NCBI RefSeq assembly: GCF_036289385.1
Contig: NZ_JAYFFH010000011.1
Location: 1 to 46,985 of the forward strand
Length of the DNA stretch: 46,985 bases
Origin: Anaerofustis butyriciformans
GTDB lineage: Bacteria > Bacillota > Clostridia > Eubacteriales > Anaerofustaceae
Direction of reading: 5' to 3'
Below are positions 19,201-26,038 of this stretch, one piece after another. Both the position numbers and the translations under genes were made by a program. Position 1 is the stretch's first letter. Every line of letters starts with the position of its first letter. Below the pieces are notes generated by a model. It was not told the DNA's origin. It was given only the letters and a program-made list of their open reading frames with translations, and searched no databases.

Positions 19201-20283
19201 GATGCCAAAACTGATAAAGCAAAAATAGAATTATTTCAAAAATGTAGAAATGGAGATGTTCGAGTTTTATTAGGTTCTACAGAGAAAATGGGGCAAGGTA
19301 CGAATGTTCAAAAACGTATGATATCATTACATCACATAGACTGTCCTTGGCGACCTTCAGACATTGAACAACGAAATGGCAGAATTTTAAGACGTGGTAA
19401 TATGTTTAAGGAAGTAAATGTATACAGATATGTTACAAAGGGAACATTTGATTCATATATGTGGCAGACACAAGAAAATAAATTATTATTTATAAATCCG
19501 ATAGGAATAGTAAAAGGTAATGTTAGATTTGTACAAGATGTAGATGAAATGGTACTTGATTGTGCTGAAGTTAAAGCTATTTGCTGTTCTAATCCAATAA
19601 TTAAGGAAAAATTAGAAATTGATAATAAAATAAAAACGTTAAAACTAGAAAAAAGTGAATTTTTAAAGAGCCAAGAAAATGCAAGACATCTTATTAAAAA
19701 TATTCCTAAAGAAATTAAATTAAATAGTTCTACATTAGAAAAATATAAATTAGATATAGACTTTGTAAAAAATTATAATGAAAAAAATTATAATGAAAAA
19801 ACAGATAATATTCAATTTAATATGGAAATAAATGGTGTGAATTTTACTGAAAGGAAAAAAGCTATTGAACATTTAAATAATGTTATTAAAAATATTAATA
19901 TTAATGCAGATAATTATGGTAAAAATATTAAAATTGGTAATTTAAAAGGATTTGATTTATATATTAATATTAAAAGTGATGTGAAAAAAATCATATTACA
20001 AAATAATATTATGAAGTCGATCGAATATAAAGATAATTCAGATTATGGTTTTATAATTAAATTAGAAAATTTAATTAATATTGATAAATTAATATTATCA
20101 AAACGTTCATTAGAAGAATCAATTAACGAATTAAATAATAGTTTGGAATATCAAAATAAAATTATAAATAGTGAATTTCCTAAAAAACAAGAACTTGCAG
20201 ATTTAACTGAGCGACAAGGACAAATACAATTTCAACTTGAGATGGGAGAGCAAGAACAAGATATAACATATGAAGAAATATAG
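13267..20283 (+). CDS. Giant Toprim - adenine methylase - SNF2-type helicase protein
   Basis: This 2338-residue protein is typical of Firmicutes conjugative elements. In order: a primase-like N-terminus (1-85); a Toprim domain with E286 in ITESPID and D339/D341 in VDNDIAG; an Arg-rich linker (about 600-740); an N6-adenine methylase with motif I DPSMGIGNF (865-873) and catalytic NIPF (932-935) in place of the usual NPPY/F; and a superfamily 2 helicase. The helicase has VGHGKT (1544-1549), DEAH (1709-1712), a motif III-like ATATP and the QRNGRILRRG arginine-finger motif (2035-2044). Such proteins are thought to process or protect transferred DNA. The exact role is not settled. A second open frame with its own ribosome site lies inside the linker (15113-15475). 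Confidence 0.85.
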   Translation: MNKSNIEIINDLKRNISIVDYARYLGFHVVKKGNKYYSLEEHDSVMIDVTSNTYRRFSVDGYKKDIINFVEEFEHLRTSEAIEKLKKFNNNTLNYSNKKRVDKHTQFNKWFDTFIQEKDNIKEFIILNKDDNIHMFSTEDLCKHIKKFSIEEKEKIKDTLVKLDYVNADIMDFFNYIAEKLYIENDKTITLPEKSSSYKNIFAYLNKTRNIDNDIINDAISNKLLFQDVNNNCCFVGYNEEGDVNYLIKRGTNTYKAFRAEDKNNDYQKGMLWQYTDNSDKLIITESPIDTLSLQNILKKNNVNYKDFNYLILGGVSKLGSIEYRLKEKKYKNIIIAVDNDIAGFHCIQKIQNILISNEYEGSVSLCIPNQKDFNEDIVNNNFSFKSISSGKLRNKTYQAFNQIISDNKYFNRYIENCANNYGYNTNIQMLILEQNFNTSFIANNNIWDKLNRTIKEQAKPIFNIKKGKYIDILFDISDTVLKTNKEDIFKNNIEIIPKESKDEFFIYLKELVGDEQSKTLPEMIAKIVDINFMLNYPTNIKDTNILNNIKEISSAAINKRLGSANFVNTDIEVFKHVNNQLAWEILQSINKNIKFNLQFYKKNFEIFKGKRREYNVKRQISKTNEIGQSNGRNELEPIRKESIKNNDARRRNLVLSLNQARFGRIINEPRLRSIELLQGLSTSENQRKTKRIRKGNQNRRYVIVQEHSRYNKIGSRSRNEQGGSKSVSKGNESNLEQTSLFNSANKEDKYNVPNNEKIQSKSKKDTRIEDNIKAINLIKHGTYNNTEKTVLENYHGWGGLSEVFEKENKYNNLIRNLLSEKEYKQARSSTLTAFYTSDKIVNPLLDHIFSKINFENNKNINILDPSMGIGNFFHYLKDKDSIKENCKLYGVEIDDISYQIANYLYPNAQIMHSGFEDIEFKDNSFDLIMSNIPFGDISIYDKKYKKSYLIHDYFIKKSIDIVKPNGIVAFITSAGTLDKKNNEFRKEIYRKAELKGAIRLNNKAFKEEGTSIVSDILVFQKREQEITEEEINYPSWIFSEEYQHTGILLNKYFIENPHMILGYISESTAQFGRKILDVTYEKKLDDLSVDIANTIETIDIDNYNVENQEDYIIENLDNHLKELDENNIYVYQNNELFYIENNNKIIPKISKKQKDVIIKLLELKQSIYNIMDIQSKEYSKEDFYKLLEKLNNQYDKFVLKYGYVTPNIKYIEEDVTSSIFYSLEVSHIDDAENIVYEKSDLFFEPTISDQTLNINNIQDALAVCLSDKGEVDIEYISEIYNKETEVVLKELDDYVVIDHNSLFNVDNQYNYILKTEYLSGDVKTKKEELEYLLIQDINDEFKKIIEKNLSLVNEVIPKDIPFSDIGFNLGTTWIDTEIYNQFMQEVLKVRSYANSLVFDYMTNTYNISNKSHFYRQEINNEFGTSRINPLHILERTMNMIDVKIYDNIDDKRILNKKETTLARLKQDKIKNAFNEWVSSNVEVSTRIEKLYNEKMNRYVHRSFDEKLFVAPKNITNKIELTKEQKKGVVRVLLGGNTLLPYKVGHGKTFTMIASAMTLKQAGICKKPLFIVPNHLVGQWANEFYMLNPNAKILVPTKKDLTAKHRKSFLSKIMGSSFDAVIMPYTQFEKIKMSNEYVLSFYSKEIERYEQFISEYKYDNERNFSIKQCEKQLKQLREKYKKTQTQIDERKDDNVLSFEDLGIDYLFVDEAHYYKNCPFTTRLKNISGINPTGSLKSMDFMMKTQYITSLHNQKRGLVFATATPISNSISELFIMQKYLQNDILEKLHIDNFDSWVSTYAQIETKIELNVSAQNYKTRTRFTGFRNLPELISIFNLVADYQEDIPEIQGIPNLKTGKIQTIAVESSPLAKKIMQEFDKRNSFIEAGVVDSKEDNMLKLTNDGRKLSIDVSLLNTDFTQERQFSKVYVACDYIYKEYINSEEYKGFQMVFLDYGVALYDKIKEELVRLGIQENEIAFISDAKTDKAKIELFQKCRNGDVRVLLGSTEKMGQGTNVQKRMISLHHIDCPWRPSDIEQRNGRILRRGNMFKEVNVYRYVTKGTFDSYMWQTQENKLLFINPIGIVKGNVRFVQDVDEMVLDCAEVKAICCSNPIIKEKLEIDNKIKTLKLEKSEFLKSQENARHLIKNIPKEIKLNSSTLEKYKLDIDFVKNYNEKNYNEKTDNIQFNMEINGVNFTERKKAIEHLNNVIKNININADNYGKNIKIGNLKGFDLYINIKSDVKKIILQNNIMKSIEYKDNSDYGFIIKLENLINIDKLILSKRSLEESINELNNSLEYQNKIINSEFPKKQELADLTERQGQIQFQLEMGEQEQDITYEEI
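15113..15475 (+). CDS. Gene within a gene: 120-residue acidic helical protein in the +1 frame of the giant helicase gene
   Basis: ATG 15113 is preceded by AAAAGGAGAG with 6-base spacing, the strongest ribosome site for kilobases around. The frame runs 120 codons to TAG. The product (MLNDRYQKLMKSDN..., later KIKERQKELERATKIGD) has natural composition, balanced charge and clear amphipathic helices. In the main frame the same DNA gives an unusual Arg/Asn/Gln-rich linker (about residues 616-736) with no visible fold. GAA-rich helical codons in one frame become AGA in the other, which explains this. I infer dual coding, with the embedded protein as the constrained one. No family was recognised. 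Confidence 0.6.
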   Translation: MLNDRYQKLMKSDNLMEEMNLSLFGKKVLKIMMQDEEILFYHLIKQDLEELLMNLDSEALSYYKDCQQAKIKERQKELERATKIGDMSLFKNIQDTIKLEAEAETNREVVNPFLKGMNLI

Positions 20284-20298
20284 GAGGAATATAATACA

Positions 20299-21447
20299 AT
20301 GTTATTAGCTGTTATGTCATTTGATAAAGAATATATATTAAAAGATATTGCAGAGCAATTTAATATAGATTATAGATTGGAAAATGTTCATGGAAAAATA
20401 TCGAATAAAATATCTATTTTTTCTCTGGAGAAAATAAGTCATATTTTAATTGATATCAATGAAATATATTTTGATGAAGTAGATGATAGAATTGAAGCTG
20501 TAAAAACAATAAGACAAATATCACCGAAAGTGAAAATCGGATTTATTGCAAATGATTATGATTTAAAATCAGAAATGATTATTAAATTAAAAGAACTAGG
20601 TTTTAATGATATAGTTTTTTCCTCAAAAGAACAATTTTTAAAACCATTTATCATTGATTTTTTAAATGATAATTTAGATTCAAAATTAAATGTTGTGAAA
20701 AAACAAGAAAATGATAATCGTAAGGAAATTGATACAATAATTAATAATAATATAAACTTAGATAACCATAAAAAAAAATCTATATATACAATTGGAATAT
20801 TAGGAAGTCAATCACGTATCGGTAATAGTACTGTGTGTATGCAATGTTGTCAATTTTTTAAATCATTAAATACTGATAATAATGTTATATATATTGAACG
20901 TAATGATTCCAAATTTATAGATGATATTAAAAATACATATGAAGATTATATAGAAATTAATAAAGAAGTTATTCAATATAATAATATTTATTTGGCAAAA
21001 TCTATAAATGGCATTGCTAGTTTATATGATAAAAGTAACTTTATTGTATATGATTATGGTGCATTTAATAATAATATGGATTTATCAAGTTTTTTTGAAA
21101 AAGATATGAGTATTATAGTTCTTGGTAGCTCTCCAAGTGAAATGAAGTTTTCTAATCAACTATTACTTCATACATATAAATTTAAAAATGTTCATTATAT
21201 ATTTAACTTTGTTCATGAAAATGAAAAAGCTGATATTTTGTTTTATATGGGTGAACAGAGATATAATGTATCTTTTTTAGAATATACACCAGATATGTTT
21301 ACATTTAATTTGAATAACATTAATATTTTTAATTATATTTTTAATAACATCATAACAAAATATGATAAAGGAAAAGAGAAAAAAGAAATTAAAAAGAATG
21401 AAAAAATAAGTAAATTTAATAATATTTTAAGGAAGAAACGAAAATGA
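20299..21447 (+). CDS. CpaE/TadZ-like protein with receiver-like N-terminus and altered P-loop
   Basis: This 382-residue protein begins with a receiver-like alpha/beta domain (about 1-125). A ParA/MinD-fold domain follows from about 160. The nucleotide loop reads GSQSRIGNST (169-178): the spacing of a P-loop is kept but the essential lysine is asparagine. This resembles atypical CpaE/TadZ localisation proteins, which position secretion machines. A role in placing the mating apparatus or relaxosome at the membrane is plausible but inferred. The last 25 residues are strongly basic. AGGAGG precedes the start and the stop overlaps the next gene (ATGA). Confidence 0.55.
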   Translation: MLLAVMSFDKEYILKDIAEQFNIDYRLENVHGKISNKISIFSLEKISHILIDINEIYFDEVDDRIEAVKTIRQISPKVKIGFIANDYDLKSEMIIKLKELGFNDIVFSSKEQFLKPFIIDFLNDNLDSKLNVVKKQENDNRKEIDTIINNNINLDNHKKKSIYTIGILGSQSRIGNSTVCMQCCQFFKSLNTDNNVIYIERNDSKFIDDIKNTYEDYIEINKEVIQYNNIYLAKSINGIASLYDKSNFIVYDYGAFNNNMDLSSFFEKDMSIIVLGSSPSEMKFSNQLLLHTYKFKNVHYIFNFVHENEKADILFYMGEQRYNVSFLEYTPDMFTFNLNNINIFNYIFNNIITKYDKGKEKKEIKKNEKISKFNNILRKKRK

Positions 21448-21734
21448 GCAAATTTAAAAATACATTTATGATAAAAATTGAAGATGATATAAAAGAAGAG
21501 CAAGAACAAGCTAATTTACATAAAAAATACAAACATATTGATGAAAATGTTAAAATTGTTGAAAAGAATAATAATTATAAATTTACTATAAAAACAATAG
21601 CAAGTATTATTAGAATACTTAGTAATATTATTTTATATGTATTTGCAACAATAGGATTGACATCATTAATTATTATTGATACTCGAGTTTATTTGATTGA
21701 TTTATTTTTTAATATTATCAATACTTATTTTTAA
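21444..21734 (+). CDS. Small membrane protein coupled to the CpaE-like gene
   Basis: This 96-residue protein has a charged N-terminal half and C-terminal hydrophobic segments (about 50-75 and 78-96). It overlaps the upstream gene by 4 bases and so is translationally coupled. It may anchor the CpaE-like protein at the membrane. No family was recognised. It is the last gene of the operon, with a terminator directly at its stop codon. Confidence 0.65.
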   Translation: MSKFKNTFMIKIEDDIKEEQEQANLHKKYKHIDENVKIVEKNNNYKFTIKTIASIIRILSNIILYVFATIGLTSLIIIDTRVYLIDLFFNIINTYF

Positions 21735-21760
21735 AAGAACAATATTTATTGTTCTTTTTT
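21733..21760 (+). terminator. Intrinsic terminator of the helicase-CpaE operon
   Basis: Arms AAAAGAACAAT/ATTGTTCTTTT around ATTT, followed by more T residues. Confidence 0.85.
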
Positions 21761-21815
21761 ATTACAAACTTATTACAAACTTATTACAATATTATTGCAA
21801 ATTTATTGCATATAT
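21761..21815. repeat. parS: Five 11-bp direct repeats, candidate parS/partition operator
   Basis: Five end-to-end units with consensus ATTACAAACTT lie at 21761, 21772, 21783, 21794 and 21805, the last ones drifting to ATTGCAAATTT. An 11-bp period places each copy on the same face of the helix. They overlap the -35 and spacer of the parA promoter. They are likely bound by ParB, or by the RHH protein at the end of this operon, serving as centromere and autorepression site. Confidence 0.7.
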
Positions 21816-21823
21816 TGTATAAT
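21795..21823 (+). promoter_or_regulatory. parA promoter
   Basis: -35 TTGCAA (21795-21800), 17-bp spacer, -10 TATAAT (21818-21823). It is embedded in the 11-bp repeats. Confidence 0.75.
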
Positions 21824-21865
21824 ATATTTATGAAAATAAGAATAGTATTATAGTGAGGTATAGAG

Positions 21866-22825
21866 ATGAAAATTAGCAAAACTATAAGTTTTATAAACCA
21901 TAAAGGTGGTGTAGGAAAAACCACTTCCTCTGTAATGGTAGCAAAAATATTAGGTGAATATTATAATAAAAAAGTATTATTTCTTGATTTAGACCCACAA
22001 GGGAACGCATCTTCAATTATGAATAATCCGTTAGATAATATTTATCAATTGTTTGTTAAATTAATTATCAATGAAGATACTAAAATTCTAAAATCTGATT
22101 ATACGATTGAAGATATTTTAAAAGGTGACATAGAACCTAGTAAGGCAATTAAACATTCTGAATTTAAAAATGTAGATTTTATACCTAGTTATATTACATT
22201 AACAAATGTGGAAAATCTATTGAGTATTACTCATAGTGTTCCACAACAGTTCCGTTTAGACAACGAATTAAAGAAGATTAAAAGCGATTATGATTACATA
22301 ATAATAGATTGTTCACCTAGTATAAATTTATTAAATACAAATGCTTTGGTTGCTTCTGATACTGTTTATATTCCGATGAACGTATCTTTATGGGCTATTG
22401 CAGGAATGATAAATGTAAAAGAAATAATAAAGCAGGTTCAAACATACTCAAATCTAAAATTAGGAGGAACATTTTTCACTATGTTTGAACCACGTAAGAA
22501 ATTACATAAAGAAGTATTTAATACAGAATTAAAATATCGAAAAGAGGAATTTATTCCTGTTACGATAAGAAAAAATAAATTAATAGAAGATATATCTATT
22601 GAACAAAAATTAGAAATAAATTTTGATAAAGTTCAAGAAGAAATAAAATTAGAACAAGAATTAAAAACTTTAACTCAAAACTTACTGCATATAAATAATA
22701 TTACAGAAAAAGAAAAAAAAGAAATTGAAGAAAAGTATAATTATTTACAAAGGAAAATAGATAATTCAAAATACAAGGCTGTCATTGATTATATAAAACT
22801 TACAAATTATATTATAAATAATTAA
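21866..22825 (+). CDS. parA: ParA/Soj-family partition ATPase
   Basis: This 319-residue protein has the deviant Walker A KGGVGKTT (13-20), switch/Walker A' DLDPQGNAS (about 41-49) and Walker B YIIIDCSPS. It is a complete ParA that would form ATP-dependent gradients on the nucleoid to separate plasmid copies. The C-terminal 60 residues are a Glu/Lys-rich helical tail. The N-terminus is short, without a separate HTH domain, so autoregulation probably uses ParB or another DNA-binding partner on the repeats upstream. parB follows after 21 bases. Confidence 0.92.
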   Translation: MKISKTISFINHKGGVGKTTSSVMVAKILGEYYNKKVLFLDLDPQGNASSIMNNPLDNIYQLFVKLIINEDTKILKSDYTIEDILKGDIEPSKAIKHSEFKNVDFIPSYITLTNVENLLSITHSVPQQFRLDNELKKIKSDYDYIIIDCSPSINLLNTNALVASDTVYIPMNVSLWAIAGMINVKEIIKQVQTYSNLKLGGTFFTMFEPRKKLHKEVFNTELKYRKEEFIPVTIRKNKLIEDISIEQKLEINFDKVQEEIKLEQELKTLTQNLLHINNITEKEKKEIEEKYNYLQRKIDNSKYKAVIDYIKLTNYIINN

Positions 22826-22846
22826 TTAGGAAAGGAAAAATTAAAT

Positions 22847-23824
22847 ATGGCAAGAAAAAAGAAAACATTTGAAGAAATGATGAATGAAGCATTTACTCAA
22901 GTGAAAAAAGAAGAAATCAAACCTGAAGAAAAAGTATTTTCTATTGATAATTTATTAAATAAAGAAAGTCAAGATATTACAAATAATGCAATGAAAATTG
23001 AGTTCATTCAATTTGATAAGTTAGTGAATTCAAAGCTTGATGATTTTTCAAAAGATTTAGTAGAAGATTTACGTATTTCTATTGAGGAAAGTGGCTTAAA
23101 AACACCTTTAACAGTATATAAAAATACTGAAGATAATTATGTTGTAGTAAGTGGTAATACACGTTTAATGGCACTTAAAGAAATTAGAAAAGAAGATAAT
23201 ACTTTATTTGCATATGTTCCTGTTATTATTATTGATAAACCTAAAAATGATACTGAAGAAAGATATTATATTTCTATCTATAATCAACAAAGAGAGAAAA
23301 GTGTTAAAGATAAATTTATAGATTTTAAAGCATATTCAGATTACTTTGATTTATATAATCAAGATAATAATTTTACTAAAAAAGAAAAAACTGATTTTCT
23401 ATGTTCAAAAATGGGTGTATCTAGAGAAATAATAAGAAGATATAAAATTATTTTAGAAAAGGGGACTGATACGTTACAAAATTTATGCAAACAAGAAGTT
23501 ATTTCTATAAAAGACGCATCCGATATTGCAAAATTGTTACCTGTTGAACAAGAAAAAATATTAATAAATATAAATGATAACAATATAACAAATGAAATAA
23601 ATAAATATTCACCAAATAATGCAATAAAAAATGAAGTAAAGAACGAAATTAAAAAAGTTATTACTAAAAAAGAAAAAAAGAAAGAAAAGAAATTAAATAT
23701 AATAAAAATAAAAATGAAAGATATAAAAAATTATATTCCATTAGATGTTATTGAAAAAGGAGAAAAAGATATAATTAATTATTTAATCAATGCATTAATA
23801 AAGGAAGATAAGCAACATGAATAA
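22847..23824 (+). CDS. parB: ParB-family partition protein
   Basis: This 325-residue protein has a ParB/Srx-like N-domain with SGNTRLMALKEI (about 99-110) and an HTH region (about 175-230, including CSKMGVSREIIRRYKII). A basic C-terminal region (KKEKKKEKK) follows. It binds the centromere and stimulates ParA. AGGAAAGG precedes the start. Its end overlaps the following RHH gene by 8 bases. Confidence 0.88.
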   Translation: MARKKKTFEEMMNEAFTQVKKEEIKPEEKVFSIDNLLNKESQDITNNAMKIEFIQFDKLVNSKLDDFSKDLVEDLRISIEESGLKTPLTVYKNTEDNYVVVSGNTRLMALKEIRKEDNTLFAYVPVIIIDKPKNDTEERYYISIYNQQREKSVKDKFIDFKAYSDYFDLYNQDNNFTKKEKTDFLCSKMGVSREIIRRYKIILEKGTDTLQNLCKQEVISIKDASDIAKLLPVEQEKILININDNNITNEINKYSPNNAIKNEVKNEIKKVITKKEKKKEKKLNIIKIKMKDIKNYIPLDVIEKGEKDIINYLINALIKEDKQHE

Positions 23825-24125
23825 TAAGTTAATATATTCAGTACGTGTATCAGTTGATGTAAATAAAATTATAGAAGATTTAAAACTAACAAATATGATA
23901 AATAAATCAGTTCTGTTCTCTAATGCAATTGAAAATATAACTGATGATGAAATTAGAGATAACATATATAAAAAAGTTTTTAATGAAAAAAAACAAAATA
24001 TGTCATTTTCTATTGATACACATACAAAAAATTTATTAAAATCAAAAGCAAAATCAAACAATATTAGTATCGCACGATTAGTTGAAATTGCTTTATTCGT
24101 TGAAATAAACAAAATAAAGGAATAG
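23817..24125 (+). CDS. RHH-type small DNA-binding protein at the end of the par operon
   Basis: This 102-residue protein has a C-terminal ribbon-helix-helix pattern (NMSFSID strand, THTKNLLKSKAKSNN helix, SIARLVEIALF helix). The N-terminus (LIYSVRVSVDVNKII) looks like a second strand-helix unit. Overlap with parB implies coupled translation. It may bind the 11-bp repeats in front of parA. Its stop codon TAG is in the left arm of the shared terminator. Confidence 0.6.
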   Translation: MNNKLIYSVRVSVDVNKIIEDLKLTNMINKSVLFSNAIENITDDEIRDNIYKKVFNEKKQNMSFSIDTHTKNLLKSKAKSNNISIARLVEIALFVEINKIKE

Positions 24126-24144
24126 AATATCTATTCCTTTTTTT
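24116..24144. terminator. Bidirectional terminator between par operon and resolvase
   Basis: Arms AAAGGAATAG (24116-24125) and CTATTCCTTT (24131-24140) with loop AATAT and a T-run. The two arms contain the stop codons of both convergent genes (24123-24125 and 24131-24133). Confidence 0.88.
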
Positions 24145-24736
24145 GATTCTTGTTATATTTTATCCATTTTAATAATGTTGGATATGAAATATTTAATGCT
24201 GCAGCTACTTCTTTTTTACTTATTTCTCCATTTATTATTTTATTGAAATAAATATTAAAATCTTTTGGTATTTCTAATGGCGGACGTCCAAATGTTACTC
24301 CTCGTTTCTTTGCCGATATAATACCTTCCTTTTGTCTTTCTTTTATTTTTTTTCTTTCCAGTTCTGCTACATAACTTAAAAGTTGAAGTACAATATCAAC
24401 AATAAATATATTTGTTAAATCATGGTTATTTTCAAATGAGCTTAGTAGTGGCATATCAATAACAATGATATTTATCTTTTTTTCCTTCGTAAGTAATCTC
24501 CATTGTTGTAAAATTTCATCATAATTTCGACCTAGCCTATCAATACTTTGTATAATTAATGTATCATTTTCTTTTAGTATTTTTATTAATTGAATGTATT
24601 TTGGACGATTAAAATTTTTTCCACTTGCAACATCTATAAAAATATTTCTCTTTTCAATATTATATTTTTCCATTATATCAATTTGTCTATTAATATTTTG
24701 ATTTTTTGATGATACCCTCACATATCCATATCTCAT
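24131..24736 (-). CDS. Serine recombinase of the resolvase/invertase family
   Basis: This 201-residue protein has catalytic serine in YVRVSS (residues 5-10), the arginine motif SIDRLGRN (about 64-71), the E-helix and a C-terminal HTH (ISKKEVAAALNISYPTLLKWIKY). This is the standard length of a small serine resolvase. On a plasmid it would resolve multimers at a res site, probably the 138-bp gap to the divergent promoter (24737-24874), though I cannot delimit subsites. An invertase role is less likely because no inverted gene segment is visible. AGGTG lies before the ATG. Confidence 0.92.
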   Translation of the reverse strand: MRYGYVRVSSKNQNINRQIDIMEKYNIEKRNIFIDVASGKNFNRPKYIQLIKILKENDTLIIQSIDRLGRNYDEILQQWRLLTKEKKINIIVIDMPLLSSFENNHDLTNIFIVDIVLQLLSYVAELERKKIKERQKEGIISAKKRGVTFGRPPLEIPKDFNIYFNKIINGEISKKEVAAALNISYPTLLKWIKYNKNQKKE

Positions 24737-24794
24737 TTCAAATTTTTCACCTCAAGTACTATTATATATTATTTTAAAAAAAATAAAAAAAAAC

Positions 24795-24823
24795 TTGAAT
24801 ATGTCGCTTTATCGTGCTATAAT
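24795..24823 (+). promoter_or_regulatory. Strong promoter of the duplicated small-gene operon
   Basis: -35 TTGAAT (24795-24800), 17-bp spacer, extended -10 TGCTATAAT ending at 24823. Two ribosome-site-like blocks (AAAGGAGG near 24834 and AAAGGAG near 24864) follow. Only the second has a start codon at the right distance. Confidence 0.8.
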
Positions 24824-24874
24824 AATATTAAGAAAGGAGGATAATATAAAGAAAAATTAAGAAAGGAGAAAAAA

Positions 24875-25105
24875 ATGAACAAAAAAAAAGAATTTGTCCC
24901 TGCTGTTATACAAAGAACAAACTCTAATATCACACACTTAATTATAACAAAAAAAAGAAGAAAATACAATATTATTTTATTAAAGAAAGTAATTGTTCCT
25001 TTAATATTAGACTTAATTCTTTTTTTTATCGGATATGTATTATTTGAACAATGTATAAGAGCATTTGCTAAATTGATAATTTTATTAAGTAATATTATTT
25101 ATTAG
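24875..25105 (+). CDS. Small single-pass membrane protein
   Basis: This 76-residue protein has a basic N-terminal half (KKKEF..., TKKRRKYN) and hydrophobic segments (about 37-58 and 62-76). A good ribosome site AAAGGAG lies 8 bases upstream. It is the first gene after the strong promoter. No family was recognised. Confidence 0.6.
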   Translation: MNKKKEFVPAVIQRTNSNITHLIITKKRRKYNIILLKKVIVPLILDLILFFIGYVLFEQCIRAFAKLIILLSNIIY

Positions 25106-25116
25106 GAGTATAAAAA

Positions 25117-25407
25117 ATGGAAGAAATAAGAAAGAAAGTTTTTAATAAAGCATTAAATGAATATAAAAAAATGGAAAAGCAAAGTAAAGAAGGAGAAATA
25201 GATATTTCTTTATATGAAATGATAAATAAAACAGATTTTCTTCTTTATATACAAAAGTATTTTGATATTAAAGTAATTGAAAAATTAGATGAAATGGAAA
25301 ATCCACTATCCTATTTATATGATTTTTGGTTTTGGTTATATATGGAAAAAAATAATTTTTTTGAAGAAAAATATAAATTGATAGAAAGTAAACTATTAAA
25401 CAACTAA
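25117..25407 (+). CDS. Duplicated small acidic protein, copy A
   Basis: This 96-residue protein is a paralogue of the next gene. Both start MEEIRK.V..KALNEY, continue with a KxDFxxYIxxxFxI segment, then PLSxLYDxW, and end FFEEKYKLIExK. They differ in the middle linker. Many short proteins of conjugative elements have such a fold, and I do not recognise the family with confidence. It is followed by its own hairpin at 25408-25438. Confidence 0.7.
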   Translation: MEEIRKKVFNKALNEYKKMEKQSKEGEIDISLYEMINKTDFLLYIQKYFDIKVIEKLDEMENPLSYLYDFWFWLYMEKNNFFEEKYKLIESKLLNN

Positions 25408-25438
25408 TATATACTTCACTATCACAGTGAAGTATATA
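25408..25438 (+). terminator. Hairpin after copy A
   Basis: Arms TATATACTTCACT (25408-25420) and AGTGAAGTATATA (25426-25438), then a T-run at 25442. It is the counterpart of the hairpin after copy B, with a compensating base-pair change. Confidence 0.7.
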
Positions 25439-25464
25439 AAGTTTTTTATTAAAGGAGTATAAAA

Positions 25465-25740
25465 ATGGAAGAAATAAGAAAACAAGTTTTAAAAAAAGCA
25501 TTAAATGAATATAGAGAATTAAACAATTCAACAATAGTAATGAATATGTTTGATGCTCATGAATTAAGTAATAAAAAAGATTTTATTTTTTATATAAAAG
25601 ATAAATTTAATATTCAAACATTAGAAATATTAAATATGTTTGAATATCCGTTATCATTTTTATACGATACATGGATTGATATAGATGATTGCTTTTTTGA
25701 AGAAAAATATAAGTTAATAGAAAATAAAATTTTATCATAA
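25465..25740 (+). CDS. Duplicated small acidic protein, copy B
   Basis: This 91-residue protein is a paralogue of copy A, with the same conserved blocks (ALNEY, KKDFIFYIKDKFNI, YPLSFLYDTW, FFEEKYKLIE). Its leader AAAGGAGTATAAAAATGGAAG is near-identical to that of copy A. The unit gene plus hairpin has thus been duplicated as a cassette. No function was assigned. Confidence 0.7.
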   Translation: MEEIRKQVLKKALNEYRELNNSTIVMNMFDAHELSNKKDFIFYIKDKFNIQTLEILNMFEYPLSFLYDTWIDIDDCFFEEKYKLIENKILS

Positions 25741-25747
25741 ATGTTAT

Positions 25748-25772
25748 ATACTCCACTTTATTAGTGGAGTAT
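25748..25772 (+). terminator. Hairpin after copy B
   Basis: Arms ATACTCCACT/AGTGGAGTAT around TTATT, then a T-run at 25783. Compared with the copy A stem, a T-A pair is replaced by C-G on both sides, which supports a functional RNA stem. Confidence 0.75.
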
Positions 25773-25783
25773 GTAATAAAACT

Positions 25784-25854
25784 TTTTTTCTTATTAGTAG
25801 GAGTAAAATATATGGAAATAAAAGAAAAAATAACATTTAAAGATTTTTTACATA
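25784..25854 (+). repeat. 71-bp direct repeat, first copy (leader and start of HTH gene 1)
   Basis: It matches 26701-26771 with two differences, covering the leader TTATTAGTAGGAG, the ATG and the first 14 codons of two HTH genes. Confidence 0.85.
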
Positions 25855-26033
25855 GAAAAAATATAACTGTGTATTCATTATCAAAAGCAACAGGAATACC
25901 AAGAACAACTATCATTGATTGGAAAAATAATAAAAGAAATTTACTGCAGACAAGTTTATTAAATTTAATTAAACTATCTAATTATTTTAATTGTAGTGTA
26001 GAAGAATTATTAGAAGAATTGTATTATGTTTAA
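25812..26033 (+). CDS. Small XRE-type HTH regulator, copy 1
   Basis: This 73-residue protein is a compact helix-turn-helix: LSKATGIPRTTIIDWKNNK is the recognition region, followed by LLNLIKLSNYFNCSVEELL. I chose ATG 25812, with AGGAG 9 bases upstream. An upstream in-frame ATG at 25764 falls in the hairpin of the preceding gene. It is a paralogue of the gene at 26729, sharing the N-terminal 14 residues exactly or nearly so. The recognition helices differ, so the two should bind different operators. Confidence 0.8.
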   Translation: MEIKEKITFKDFLHRKNITVYSLSKATGIPRTTIIDWKNNKRNLLQTSLLNLIKLSNYFNCSVEELLEELYYV

Positions 26034-26038
26034 GGTTT

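Noticed and set aside
24737..24874. Defined res site for the serine resolvase
   Set aside because: The gap is the likely place, but I could not delimit paired subsites. The visible elements are promoters, so no site is claimed.
25764..25811. Earlier start for HTH copy 1
   Set aside because: It lies in the hairpin of the preceding gene and adds residues absent from the paralogue. ATG 25812 has AGGAG upstream.
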